From Monosporascus cannonballus (taxonomy: Eukaryota > Ascomycota > Sordariomycetes > Xylariales), in the NCBI GenBank assembly GCA_004154925.1, contig QJNS01000102.1, positions 1-64,000 on the forward strand: 64,000 bases of DNA. The letters run 5' to 3'. A program made the position numbers and the translations under genes. A model generated the notes under the pieces. It saw nothing but the letters and a program-made list of their open reading frames with translations. It was not told where the DNA came from and ran no database searches. Shown here in pieces: positions 35,744-48,565 of this stretch (position 1 is its first letter; every line of letters starts with the position of its first letter).

Positions 35744-36345
35744 TAGGAAAGGTGCGGAAAACGGAAATTTTATCTTTGATCTTTAATATTTTTATTAATT
35801 TAGCCCCGATTGGAAAATTTGATATACAATTAAATAGCCTTTTTAAAACTGTATATAATAATATTTTTTATTGTTTTTTTTAAATAAATTTTGTTATTAT
35901 TATATTTACGAAGTTTTAAAGTATATTTTCAAAATTTTGTATAAGATTGCGGAAAACGGAGCCAAAAAATCATAACTTATTATTAGGCCTTATTTTGGAG
36001 GCTTGGTGTTTTTGTGGGTCCTTTTTATGAGTCGGTACCTAAGGTACAAAGCTCTAGCCATAGCTGTGCCGCAGACGCAGCCACAATCTTCAAAATAGAG
36101 CCTGATTTTAGTGAGGTAAATTATACGTATTATTACTAAATAAATAAGAGTTAAAGTATTAAATATTACATTATAATATAAGTTAATATATATCGCTATC
36201 GGTATTATATACACGTTTTAATAATAAATGTTCTTATTATACGCGAATCGGGATTAAATATATTGGTATTATTTTTGGATAATTAATATAATATAACTTT
36301 TTAAACGGAGATAATAAATATCAAATTTTGCTTTAAATCGGAATA
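35744..36345. other. AT-rich spacer before gypsy element A
   Basis: Mostly RIP-like sequence. A string at about 36000-36110 is GC-richer and less mutated but encodes nothing recognisable. The last five bases before element A are GAATA, its target duplication. Confidence 0.5.
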
Positions 36346-36662
36346 TGTGACGACTAGAGGGGTTAACTAATTATTAAACCTTAGTCGTACAGATTTATAT
36401 TAGCAGGAATATCGTGGGAAACGGAATAATAGATGCAGTAACGTATCACGTCTCGTAATACTAAGGGTGCCTTGGAAAACGAATTATTATTGCAAACTGA
36501 AATTATCTAAATTATGGAAATAATAAACGTATATATTTTGATCCGGTTTACGGGCTTACTACCAGTAAGTTAGTAATTTATTACGTAATCTGCCATATCG
36601 CGTACTTGTGATTAGGTCGTAGCAAACCGTTTTTGGAAACCGTGGTTCGTTAGGTTATAATA
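36346..36662 (-). repeat. left LTR of gypsy A (3' LTR relative to pol)
   Basis: 317 bp, starts TGTGACGACTAG and ends TTATAATA. It contains one copy of the subfamily repeat (GGCTTACTACCAGTAAGTTA region, 36555-36574). It is strongly AT-shifted. Confidence 0.85.
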
Positions 36663-38008
36663 CGATCTTTTTTTTTCCATAAATTTTTGTTTTAAGATTT
36701 TCTTTTTTTCTTAATAAGCCTTTTGCTTTTATTTAATATGTTTTCTGGTGTATTTAAGCGTCGTTTCCGTAAATCCGAATAGCGATTTGCCTTGACTAAT
36801 TTAATTAAATTTAAAAGTTTTAACGTAATATCTTATTTTTTTTAGTTTTATTCAGCAGTTTATTTGCCAAATAATAAACGGTGTTTTTCGTTATAAAGAA
36901 TGTATTCGTCGAAGTCGTTCGTATAACGGGATAAGAATTTTTATTCTATAATTAATCGTTATATCGCAAAATCGAAAAAATCAAAAAAAAGAATTAACGG
37001 CCGAAAAATCTTTATCCGATACTTTTACGCGTTTTTTTCGTATACGTCGTTAACGCCAGTACTATTAATCTCAAGGTGTAAAACTTATTAATCAGACTTT
37101 TTAATCTTTAAATAATTTTAATAATATTACATAATTAAAATTAAAGTTTATAATTAAAATATAATGGATTAAAGGCTTTTCTCCTTAAATCTTATAGATT
37201 GACATACTATTATATCGGATAGTTTTGTCGTTACTGGTGAAAATTTTTTAATAGGCGTTAATCGCTAGTAAGGTTTTTGGCGGGTTCTTAAATATTTTCG
37301 GAATCCGGGTGCTTTTTTCATTTAATTAGGAACTAAGTAAATTTATTTTGTTTTCGCATATCGAAAATATTTTCCACTTTATCCGTTTATTTGTTTTTTT
37401 ATTTTTATATCGATTTATACCGTATATATTTTAATTAGATTTATTATTAATTAAAATAAGAAAATATAAAAATTGGATAGAATTGAACGTTTGGTAGAAC
37501 TTTTAATTAGTAATTATTTTGTAAGATTTTCTTAGCGATCTTATATGGTTTAATATATTTGAAATCCAGTTTTTTGCTAGGTGTCTTTATTTAAATGATT
37601 TTAGTAATAAGGAAAACTATTTTCTACTTTTCGAAATATAATTTTTTTAATATTTTCTAGCTATAATATTTGCTTATTTGATTACGTACGAACTTTAATT
37701 CTGTTTTCATTTTCTAATGGAGCTGTCGTAATTATTTTAACGTAAGAAAAATTTTAATATTAATTAGGTCGTTATTATGTACTTTTTTTATAAATTTCTA
37801 GAATAAAACCAAAATTCGTATTCGCTGATATTATCTTAATTTTTTTATAATAGCTGGTATTATAAGTTAATTAAACCATAATTAATTTTTTAACCTAATT
37901 GTTTTGTTCGCAATTAATGTAATATCATAAATAAACTTTTAAAATTTGGTTTGTTCGTTTTATTTATTTCTTTATTTATAATTTAAATACATTAAATAAT
38001 TTATAATT

Positions 38009-38245
38009 TCAGCCGATTTGTATTATTAGGCCTTGCCCAAACTTAGATACAAACGTTAATTCTTTATTTAAAATAATTTCTACTAATAATCCGTATATAT
38101 TGAAAATATGTTTTAAAAATATATATATTATTTGTTTAGTATTTATATCCTTATAATATAATAAGAAATAAGAAGATTTCGTGAATCGATTGACGATAAC
38201 GAAAATGCCATTATAGTATACTTTTATAGCTAAATTTTTTAACAT
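38009..38245 (-). pseudogene. integrase core fragment of gypsy A
   Basis: A 78-codon frame matching the Ty3/gypsy integrase core around the second and third catalytic region. The usual VIVDRFTK is VIVNRFTK and the usual IISDREPTF is IILNKELTF; the first fits GAT/GAC to AAT/AAC, the expected RIP transition. It ends FVSKFGQ, where the family has FxSKFWQ. Confidence 0.8.
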
Positions 38246-41200
38246 AAGAAATTTAGTAATAAAATCGAATATAACTAAATATTATAATCGTTTTACAAAT
38301 AGTAATAACTGTAATTTTTTGTAAGGCTTATATTATCGAACGTTTATTTTAGCGCAAATTTCGTATTGCTATATAATTTTCTATATCGTTAATTTTATTT
38401 TAGGAAAGAAATATATACGATAAAACCGTTTTAAGATTTTGTAAATCTCTGGATATTTATATAGCTAATATTTATGTATATTTCGTACTAATCTTTTTAG
38501 TACTTTTTTTAAAACTTGTATTTTATTTAGTTTTTGATTTTTTAGAGATTATTATTATATTATTAGATCTTTTAATACATATTAAAAAGTATTGCCCGAA
38601 TTGTCGTAATTTACAGCAAGCGTAAAGATTTTTTTATAGTAAAAACAAAAATTATATAGCTAATTTTAATTAATCTTTTTTCGAAATATGGTCGCCTGCT
38701 TAAAACGTTTATTTTGTTATTTTCTAAACCTTTTTTATAAATAATAACGAAATCGAACTTCGTCAATTTTCTGCGTAACGAAATTATCGTCTTATAAATA
38801 CTTTAGTTGTAATAAATTAAGTAAAATTTAATAATCTGTATAAACTTTAATTTAGTACATGTTTTTTTAAAAAGTATCTAAATTTTCGGAATACTATAAT
38901 AATAGCTATAAATTCCTTATTTAAAATACCGTAATTAAATTCGATTCTTTTTAACTTATATACAAAAATATAACAAGGTACAATTTACTTTAAATATTTC
39001 GTTATCCGATTATTACGTTTAATGCATAATTCGAAATATCGGTTTTTAACTTAACGGAGTAATTTAAATCATATATAATTAATACTAGCTTGTTAATAAT
39101 TATATTCTTAATATCCTATAATATCTTTTTTATTTCCGATATTTATTTTAACTTTTTTTCGTAAAGTTCGTTAGAAGTATAATTATCTTATTAAAGTTTC
39201 GAATAAATTTCCTATAGTAATTGGCGAATTTAAGGAATGCTTATACCTCTTTAACTATCGCTAACGTTTACTATTTTATAATTATAGCGATTTTCTTAGA
39301 GTTTGTTCTGATATATCTTAAAATAATAATATATTCCAGATATTTTACTTTCTATACGTAAAACTAACTTTTTTCTGCGTTAATAAATAACCTTACATTT
39401 TATAAAGCTTAAAAAACTTTATAAACATATCCTGTATATGTTTTTTCCTTTTCTAAAAAAAAATAACAATATCGTCGAGGTAGCAAACGACGAAAACATC
39501 GAGGTATTTTCGTAATATATAATTAACCATTTATTAAAAAGTTACTAATACGTTCGTAAGTCGTATTAATATAACAAAATACTTAAATAATCCGTGTTTT
39601 ATCTTAAAAACTATTTTTTATTTATATTTTTTTAATCCTAAAAAGTTATATTTATCTTTAAGATCGCATATTATGAACTATTAAACTTCTTAAAATCGGG
39701 TTTTTATTTCTATAATCAGGGATAATAATGTCCGATTTTTAAAAGTAATATCGTTTAATTATCGATAATTAATTACAAGTCGTAACTTTTCGTTATTTTT
39801 ATATACAAAAAACATAAGGTATTTTAATGGTAATTTCGAAAATCGAATTTATCTTTTTTATAACCGATCTTTCAAATATTCTTTAAAAATACGTAACTTA
39901 TTTCTGCTAAGGTTATAAATAAGGCAAAATTTCGTCAAAGATCTTTTTTTAAAATTTATCTTATGATCTTATTTGTTATATTCTAGTAATTTCGTATTAA
40001 GCTCCTTTTTAAAAAACTACTTATATCTATAATATTATAATAATATATTGGTTAAATTTTTTAACTTTCGAAACTGCTATTTTAGATCGTTATTTAATTG
40101 CTTTAATTTCGTTCTCATAATAATAACGATACGTCGTATTCTTTTCTAATACCTATTTTTTTATATTTTGTCCTTTTGAGTAATAAGGTTTTTATCGTAT
40201 CTTTATGCTTACATTCGTAACTATTTTTGATCGAATATTAAAATTTCAATTTTCTCTTTTTTTATCTGTTAATAAGATATAAGATAAACTTTACCTAACC
40301 AATCCCTTTACTAATTAAGATTCCGTACTGGCGTATCCATAGTAATCTTAAGATTATATTTTAATTCTTAAATAAAACGATATTAAAATTAATTATTTGG
40401 TATGGTCCTTGCACAAAAATCTCGAGGTAATTAATTTTACGTATAATTTTTCCGTTATCGTAAGCCAATTCCTAATATTCGGCGTTTGTCGTTATATAAG
40501 GTTTTAACTTATACTTCCATAATATTTTAAGCTTATTAACTATATTTGGTACAATATAATTCCCGCCCAAAGCTCCGTAATTTATTATTGTGGTAGATCA
40601 ATCTATTCCGATTTATATATTCAAAATAATAAAATTATTGACGGTTTTTATTACCGCTTTTAAAATCTTTTTTAAGAATTCCCGTTAATTTCTTTAGGTT
40701 TCGTCATTTTATAACTTTTTTATAAATAACTTTTTTCTTTTAATTTCTATTCGAATCTGTTGAACTTTATTTATGTTTTTATATTTAACGCGTTAAACTA
40801 TTATATTTATCGTTATTATCGACATATTATTCCTTCGAATTATGTTAATTATTCTTAGTTTTATTATAATTTATTTCCTTATTAAGTAATTTATTTTTCT
40901 TTATTTTTTATTATATACTATTATACGTCCTAATTATTATTATTCTAAAGGCTTTTCATATATTAATGTTTTTCTTTCTTAAAAACTTGTTTTCATAAAA
41001 ATTTATAATATTTTTTGGTAATATTTTTCTATTATATATTAAATTAACATTTTTTCCGTTGAATAATTATATTACTTAAAATAATAACAAAGGTTTTTTG
41101 ACAGGTATTATTTTCTTTTAGGCCAGTGTTTTGTTTCGGCTAATTATTAAATATCTCTTGAAGTTATAAATCGAAAATATTAATATCATTATTTATCGTT

Positions 41201-42549
41201 CTTATTATTCTCGATACAATTTAAAAAATCAAATATTTTATAATATATATAGGTGATTCGTCCGTAAATATATTATTTGTATTTGTCGTAATTCGAATAT
41301 TTTTATAGTCGACAATATATAACATATATTCTGCCGTATCGATCAGAGATCTCGGGATAGATTTGTTTTGTATCCAATTCTAATATTCGCATAATTATCT
41401 TTATAATGCTTCTTATTATGTTCGCGATATTTATTAAACCAGCCTTCTAGCTTTTCGTATTCCTTACTCGACTTCTCGCTATAAGAGGTCTAATGTATAC
41501 TTAGGCCGAATCATATTAATCAGTTTACTTTCGTTTTTTTTAATTTCTTTTAAATTATCTCTTAAGTATAGGTTTTCAGTTATCTTAACGAGATTTCTTA
41601 AATACCTTATACCATACTGCTTTATACCCTATTTTATTATAATTAAAACATTTAATCTGGCTTTAATCCTTTTTATAAGTAACTCTTAATTCCATAAGTC
41701 CTAGTTTCGTACCGTAAAAAATGTTACTACGTCGAAAAACGTTAATATTAGCTATATATCGGAGCTTATTATTATTTTTTTCCTTTAGTACTTTTAATAC
41801 GCCAAGTATATTATCGATCGTCGATTCTAATTGCTATAGCGATATAATCCGATAAATAATTAAGTTAATTAAATTTAAAAAGGTTTTTCTATATATATTT
41901 TTTTAGGCCGTCGAAAAACGTAGCTATTAATACTCTTTATCTTTAGTTTAACTTAAAAATTAATTAAATTAACGTATTACTGTAACCGGATATTAATCCC
42001 TTTTATCGCAATTGCTAAATTTGTATTTCGCTTTTTAATTTTTTATTTATTATTTGAAAATTTTCGTTAGTATTTATTTAAATTATTCATAATCGTTATA
42101 TATTTATATTATTTCCAAATTTTGTTTTTCGATTAATAAAATAATATATTTTTTATAACGGGTTCGAAACAAATAACCGTATTATCGGTAAGTAATCCGA
42201 TTACGAATTTAATTTACATAATAAGCGTAATTAATAGAATAAGAAAATATTCGAAATATATTCGGCATTAAATTAAAAACAATTATAACTTGGTCAAAAT
42301 TTCGTTAAAAAGTTTTGACTTAAAACGCTTAAAAACCTTTTCTGGTTCTTTGGTAAAATTTAGCTAAAAACCTTAGTTCGTTTAAAAATATTTTTTAATT
42401 TCGAAAGGTTTCTTTTTCTTTTTAAGCCTTTTATAGGCGGCTTAAAAGGACGTCGTAAAATTATTATTATTTCTTTTAAGTTAAAAAATACGTTTATTTA
42501 TGCCACCTACGTATCAGAAATCCTTTTCGCAAAAAAACAAGGTTTTTCT

Positions 42550-42919
42550 TTTTCCGATTTTATTCCGGTACCCGGATTATTTAGAACCTGGTAAATAGGC
42601 TATTCGGGCTGCATATTAGTAAATATAATGTTCGCGATATTGCTTAAATAATAAATATAATAACGTATTACGTTTTGTAATACTAAAAATGCCTTAGATA
42701 TCAAATTGTTATTATAAGCTGAAGTTATTTAAATTATAAAAATAATAAACGTATATATCTTAATTCGGCTTATTAGCTTACTACTAATCAGTTGGTGATC
42801 CGGCTCACTGGCTTACTACAAGTAAGTTAGTGATCCATCACGTGACCTGCCCCACCACGTACCTGTGGTTGGGTCGTGGCAGACCGTTTCTAGAGACCGT
42901 GGCTCGTTACGTTATAATA
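42550..42919 (-). repeat. right LTR of gypsy A (5' LTR relative to pol)
   Basis: The start is approximate because the first part is degenerate; the end is TTATAATA at 42919. It carries two tandem copies of the 35-bp unit that occurs once in the left LTR (about 42767-42836). The last 140 bp are GC-richer and barely mutated, unlike the first half and the partner LTR. Confidence 0.75.
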
Positions 42920-42939
42920 GAATAGTAGGAATCGGATAC

Positions 42940-43101
42940 TGTCAGATATAGGGGATATCAGTTGTTGTTGTATTCAGTTAATTGTGTGCGTTCTCGCAAC
43001 GCGTACCACTTTTGTGTAACTTAGCAACGGAGTATATGTGTTCCGATCAGAAGGTGACCTTTCCGTATTTGGTATACTATAACACACCTGGCTAGCTGAT
43101 A
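42940..43101 (-). repeat. copia LTR, left copy
   Basis: 162 bp, begins TGTCAGATATAGGGGATATC and ends GGCTAGCTGATA. It is the least mutated of the three copies. The preceding five bases GATAC are the target duplication. Confidence 0.85.
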
Positions 43102-46100
43102 CACCCCTTTAACGCCTTAAAGCATTTAGGGCGTTAATTATCACTCTTTACCATTTCCTAGAGCTGAAGCTATCCATTCCACTTTTCTTCCGGCGATTAA
43201 ATCTTCTTAATTAATTAAATTTTCCTTTAAAATCGCCCGTACAGTATTTCTCCGTCGTTCGAAAGCTTCCGTAATATCCATTAGTTTTAATTACTTTTTA
43301 AAGTACTTAAAGGTTTTTCGTAATAAGGCTTTTGTTAATCCATTTATTAATATATTATCCATTAGTATACAATCTATTTTAATTAGGTTGTTTTATAACC
43401 TTTCGCAGCTAATAATTATATATATTAATATTTTATAATTTCGTTATAAGAAAAATAATGTTTAGGTTAATTAGCTGTATAATTTACAAATTATCGTACC
43501 ATATATTTAGCGGGTTTATTTTTAAATTATTCTTTAATTTTATAATTAATTAAAAAATAAAAAAGGGTTTTTTAACGATTTATATAACAAATAATAATTT
43601 CGTTTTAGTTATGAAAATAATTATTATATCTTATTTATTTGCTTTTTAATTAATTATTTTTCCAAATAATTTAATAATACATATTAAAAAGGTTTTTCGG
43701 TTAATAATATAATTTATAAAAAAAATGTTGTTTTATATATTTGACGAATTTTCGCCGCCGAATTAAAAAACCTATATTCTAATACCGATTAAATATAATA
43801 TAATTTAATCGGATATTTGGTAATATATAGTATTAAAGTTTAAATTAAATCGTATTAATCGGAATACGGCAGAAAATATATTAAGTTAGGTATTAATTAT
43901 AAGGTATAATATCGAATTTATTTTTTCTGATATTTATTAATTAAATTTAAATTATTTAAATTTAAGTTAAATAATAAGTTCACGGTCGTTATTATCGTAT
44001 TTAAAAATTATTTAAACGTTTTTTTGGAAATAAAGTTAATTAATATATTTATAAAATCAAATTAAAATAATTAAATTTTCCGCTTAATACGGTTTTTAAT
44101 TATTTCGATACCGAAAATTTATTAAAAATCCTTATCCTTTATAAAGGTATATTATTTTTTAATTTGCTGAATTACGTAATTAATAAAATATTAACTTATT
44201 TTATAAAACGTTATAATAATATCATTAACGTAAAAAGAAGCACCCCTTAATAAAAAAAATAATAAGGCTTATAAGGAATAAAGTTAAATCTTATGTTTTT
44301 CAAAATGTTAATAAAGTTTTTTTGCTATAATACCGGTAATTCCTTTAAACCGTATAAAACCTTTTTAATTAATAAATTATTATTACGATATAAACATTTT
44401 AAAAACATTTATATATATATATTATATAATAAATTCGCATAAACGAAAAAATTAATAATATTTTATTACTTAAGTTTTAAATCGAAACGGATTACGATAA
44501 TAATTAATATTTAAAAAAACTTTCCGGTAAATATAAATATATATATATTATTATATACGTTTTTAAGTTATTATTTATTACGTATTTTAAATTATACCTT
44601 ATATTGTTATAATTAATTATTTTTGTTAAATTTATAAATATATATTTATATATATTTTAAGATTTCTTTTTTAAGAAAAAATCAATTGATGATTTTTTAG
44701 GATTATATAGTTTTATAATTTTAAAAATATATTTTGTAAACGTTTTAAAATCTTTAGTTTAATAAATATATATTTAAATTTTTATGGCCTTACGGCAGTA
44801 AAAGTAAATTACGCTTATATATCGGTTTTATAATTTAGGTATTTTTTCGTATATTAATAAAATAAAATTGTTTTAATTAAAACGGTGGGTATTTCGAATT
44901 ATTAATTTCTTTAAATTTTTATAATTTACCGGCCGGTTAGTAATCGTATTACTAAAATAAGATTTATATGTTACGTTAAACGCAATTTTTTATATTTTAT
45001 AATCATATCGAAAATTATTTTTTCGATACGGGATATACGGTAAACTTTTTATAGTCGCAAAATATTTTCGTTTTTTATTATTATTGTAAATAAAATAATA
45101 TAATAAAAGCTTAAAGTCATTTTTCTTTTTTGTAATATAATAATTATAATAATTATTAAAATAAACGTTAAAAATAATTTAAAAAATCAAAATAATTCGA
45201 ATATAACGGTTATATAAAAGTAATTAATATTTTAAAAATAAATTTATTTTTATTTATTATATATATTTTTATATTAATACCGTTCTATTTTATAAAATTC
45301 GGTTTAAATAATATATAAATTATTTTATTTCAGTCTTTTAATTTATATATATATATATATATATTTAAATAATTTATAATTTAACTTAATTAAAGTATTT
45401 ATTAAAAAAATATGTTATAAATTATTTTTTAATATAAAAAAAGTTGTTTTTTAAACCGTTAATATCCTCGGAAAAAAATATTTTTTATTAAATTATAGAT
45501 TTCGAATAACTATAACTTTATTTATTTAAAAATTCTAAATTTTATAAATATTTATTAATTAATAATTAATAAAATAAACGATTTACATTTTTAAATTTTA
45601 TTACACCTTTTTTATTTTATCACGGTTTTTTATAATATAAATTATAAAATTGTAAATTCGTAAATAAACCTATTAAAATTTATAATTTAATATTATTATA
45701 TTACTTTTATCTATTAAATAAATATAATAAATTTTATACGAGATGTATTAAATATATTATTATTTTAAAAATATGTATAATGAATAATAATAATGATTTA
45801 ACGTTATTTCATATTACGGTTATTTTTTCAATTATATTTCTTAAACGTTTTATATCTTTATTTTATATTCAAATATAAAATATTAAAAATCTTAATTTAA
45901 TATAAACAAAACATAATTATAATATATTTTCAAATAAGTAATATTTCAAAATTTTATTATTATATTTAAATGTTTGGAAAAAAATTTATTTTAAATTTTG
46001 AACATACTAAAAAAATATTAATATATATTAATTAAAATATATTATATTCGGTGTTTAAAATAAATATTTTTAATATGATTTAAATATTTATTAATAACAA

Positions 46101-47432
46101 ATATTACGTATTTATATTTTTCCGGATTTCCTTTTAAATTCGTAAAGTCGACGGTTATTTTTTGGCCTAATTTAAAAAAATCCTTTTTTCGATATATAAC
46201 GTATTTATTTTTTAATTTTTATTTTGCCGTAAATTGAATATTTAATTATAATAAAGTTTGTTAATTATATTGTTTTAAAATAAAATACAAATTAAATATT
46301 TATTTAAAACCTTAAATAATTGAAATAAAAATAATATATAATTTTATTATTAATATATAACAATTTCGTAATCCTTTAATTAATATTTTGTTTATAAACC
46401 GTAAATATTATATTAAAATTATTATATTAATATTAATATTAAATAAAATAAATTAATTAAATTTATGTATTAATATAATAATAATATAATTATATGTATT
46501 TCGAATATAATTCTTTTATTATTATATTAATATGTTTTTTTAAAAGTTATCGAAATAATATTAAATTATATACAAAGGTTTTATAATAAATGATATTATA
46601 AAAATATAATATTTTTATATTATTATAATTTCGAAATAATATATTTATTTCTCCGTAATAATTAATTAAAATGAAAATAATATTTATATATAATTTATTA
46701 TTTTATGTAATAAATTTATAATTATAAAATTAATTCATTATATTGAATATATATATTATTAATTTTAAATCCAAAATAGAGTTTTTTTAAAAAATAAAAT
46801 AAAATATTTATTATGCCGTATAAGTAATGAATTAAAAAAATACCTTAATACCCGTTTTACTTTTTCTGGAAATAATTTTATTTTTTAAATAATTAATTCT
46901 TTATATTTTTCGATACGCGGTTAATTTTGTTTAAAATAAATTAAAAATTACTTTACTTGTTATATAAACGATTGTAATTTTATTAAAACGAAAAGTCTTT
47001 AAAATCTTGTTAAAAATATAATAATATGAAAATAATTTATAGTAAAGATATATATAAATTTTATAATAAATACTTTAAGTATTTAAGTAATTACGTTTCG
47101 GTTTAATATTAATTCAATTTAAATATAAATGTTTATAGTTATTTGGTTTTATAATTTATTATATAGTTTCATCTTATAATTATTAATTAATGAATTAAAT
47201 TTCGTTTTAATTAAAATTATTTTAATTCATAAAATTTATAAAAGGTTTTTATAAATTCGAAAATACTATTTTAAATTCTTTTAATAATAATTAATTAATT
47301 ATAGTTGAATAATTTAAAAATTTAATAATTATTTCTTAATGATTAATTCATTTATTATTAATTTTAATTTCTTTTATTATTTAAATTGTAAGTATTTAAA
47401 TTCTTATGTTAAAAACTAATATTATATATAAA

Positions 47433-47834
47433 TGTAACGGTCTATACGGTTTAACCAATTATTAAACCTTAAGTCGACGGGTTTATATTAGCACGAGTAT
47501 GGTAGGAATTTAAGCAATAAATATAATAATATGTTACATTTCGTAATACTAAAAATACCTTAAGTAATAATATTATATTATAAGCTAAAGTTATTTAAAT
47601 TATGGAATTAATTAGCGTATATATTTTTGATTTTTTAACCTTATTAAACCTGGCTTTATAAGCTTTACGATCGATCTTATCGAGTATAGTTCTTTAGGCT
47701 TTACGATTAATCTTATCGAGCCTGGTTTTTTAGGTTTTACGATCGATCCTGTTAAGCCATTATGTGATTTGACCTACCTGGCTTAATCGTTTATAGCGAC
47801 CGTTTCCGAGGCCGCAGCCCGTTAGGTTATAACA
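47433..47834 (-). repeat. left LTR of gypsy B (3' LTR relative to pol)
   Basis: 402 bp, TGTAACGG...TTATAACA. It contains three tandem copies of a 36-37-bp unit built around CTTTACGATCGATCTTATCGAG (47651-47757). The partner LTR has one copy, which explains most of its 74-bp shortfall. Confidence 0.88.
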
Positions 47835-47900
47835 TGATCCTCCCTTTTTATAATCTTTGTTCCGAAGATTTTTTTTTCTATAAGTTTTCCCTTTGTTATT

Positions 47901-48431
47901 ATGTCGGGTCGTATTGAAAAATCGATTAACCGAAAAATAAAAAAGCAAAATAACTTGCTTAAATTAATTATTTTTCGAGCTGTGGATATGCCTATATGTT
48001 CTTATTATGTTCGTCGCGGGTTGCTATTTTGCCGTGCTTCTTTGTCGGATTCCTTTCGGTACGAGAAATACGTAATACGAAATTAAGGCTTTTGTGACGT
48101 TAACGGTTTCTCCACTTTTTAACTTGAAAAACTTGTTTCCAACCACCTTAAGGTTAAAACGGAACTTAAGAAAGCCGAAGAGAAAGCGGAATAGGCGCAG
48201 GCTAAGGTTCGTCGTTTTCGAAAACAAAAGAAATTATGGGCCGACCGTATGGCACGTATGCTATCTCGTGGGCTTCGGTCCCTGGAGGAGTTGGATGAGT
48301 TGGAACGTCAAGAAAAACAGGCCGCACTGGAGGCCGCCAAGGCCACAACGGCGGAGGCCGCACCTCCTCTTGACTGGGACGCGCCCGTCGTTGTTGGTGA
48401 AAGTTCTTCAGTAGGCGCTGGGCGCCAATAA
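47901..48431 (+). pseudogene. antisense accessory ORF of the gypsy element: Cys-containing coiled-coil-like protein
   Basis: One reading frame of 176 codons beginning with ATG and opposite to gag-pol, just inside the 3' LTR. It is broken by only three stops (48084-48086 TAA, 48120-48122 TAA, 48192-48194 TAG). The N-terminal part is basic, followed by a segment DMPICSYYVRRGLLFCRAS...SFRYEKYV...GFCDVNG, where some Tyr probably replace Cys of an original C-x2-C type array. A charged coiled-coil-like helix follows (ELKKAEEKAE, AQAKVRRFRKQKKLWADRMA) and then RMLSRGLRSLEELDELERQE and an acidic tail PPLDWDAPVVVGESSSVGAG. Similar free-standing hypothetical proteins seem common in Sordariomycetes, from memory. 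Function unknown. It converges on the chromodomain end of pol. Confidence 0.72.
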
Positions 48432-48565
48432 GGTTCTTGGCAGGTTCCCAGGTGTTCTGGGAGTCTGGGTGTTTTTTCCATTTGATTAGATACTAAGTAA
48501 GTCCGTTTTGTTTTCGTATGTCGAGGATTTTCTCCACCTCATATGCTCGTTCATCTTCCACTTCC
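48395..48565 (-). pseudogene. integrase C-terminal chromodomain of gypsy B
   Basis: Minus-strand reading gives YEVEKILDIRKQNGL, then a TAG stop, YLIKWKKHPDSQNTWEP, AKNLIGAQRLLKNFHQQ and RRARP. This is the chromodomain pattern (E-K-I-L-D, Y-L-I-K-W, T-W-E-P) found at the C-terminus of chromovirus integrases, which directs insertion to methylated-histone chromatin. Its 3' end overlaps the end of the plus-strand antisense ORF. Confidence 0.82.

Larger units (their letters stand above)
36346..42919 (-). mobile_element. Ty3/gypsy chromovirus-type retrotransposon A (RIP-degraded, complete)
   Basis: 6.57-kb element bounded by LTRs (36346-36662 and about 42550-42919) and by a perfect 5-bp target duplication GAATA (36341-36345 and 42920-42924). 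LTR ends follow the family pattern TGT.ACG...TTATAA.A. Pol reads on the minus strand. An integrase core fragment (38009-38245) contains YNGIFVIVNRFTKSSYFL and FLKHIFNIYGLLVEII, with expected Asp residues changed to Asn. The reverse transcriptase active-site string FVVCYLDDIVIF lies at about 39462-39497. Gag would lie near the right LTR. Almost every long frame is destroyed by TAA/TAG codons. On the plus strand just inside the left LTR (from ATG at 36738) lies the decayed antisense ORF also seen in element B. Confidence 0.9.

Noticed and set aside
35170..35990. Full-length TIR transposon extending over the whole region
   Set aside because: The outer repeats (about 35195-35215 and 35943-35965) match only partly, and no target duplication was found, so only the inner palindrome is reported with confidence.
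48094..48414. 106-codon plus-strand Arg/Pro-rich frame in gypsy B
   Set aside because: It is the alternate frame of the antisense ORF (47901-48431) and lacks its coiled-coil pattern.
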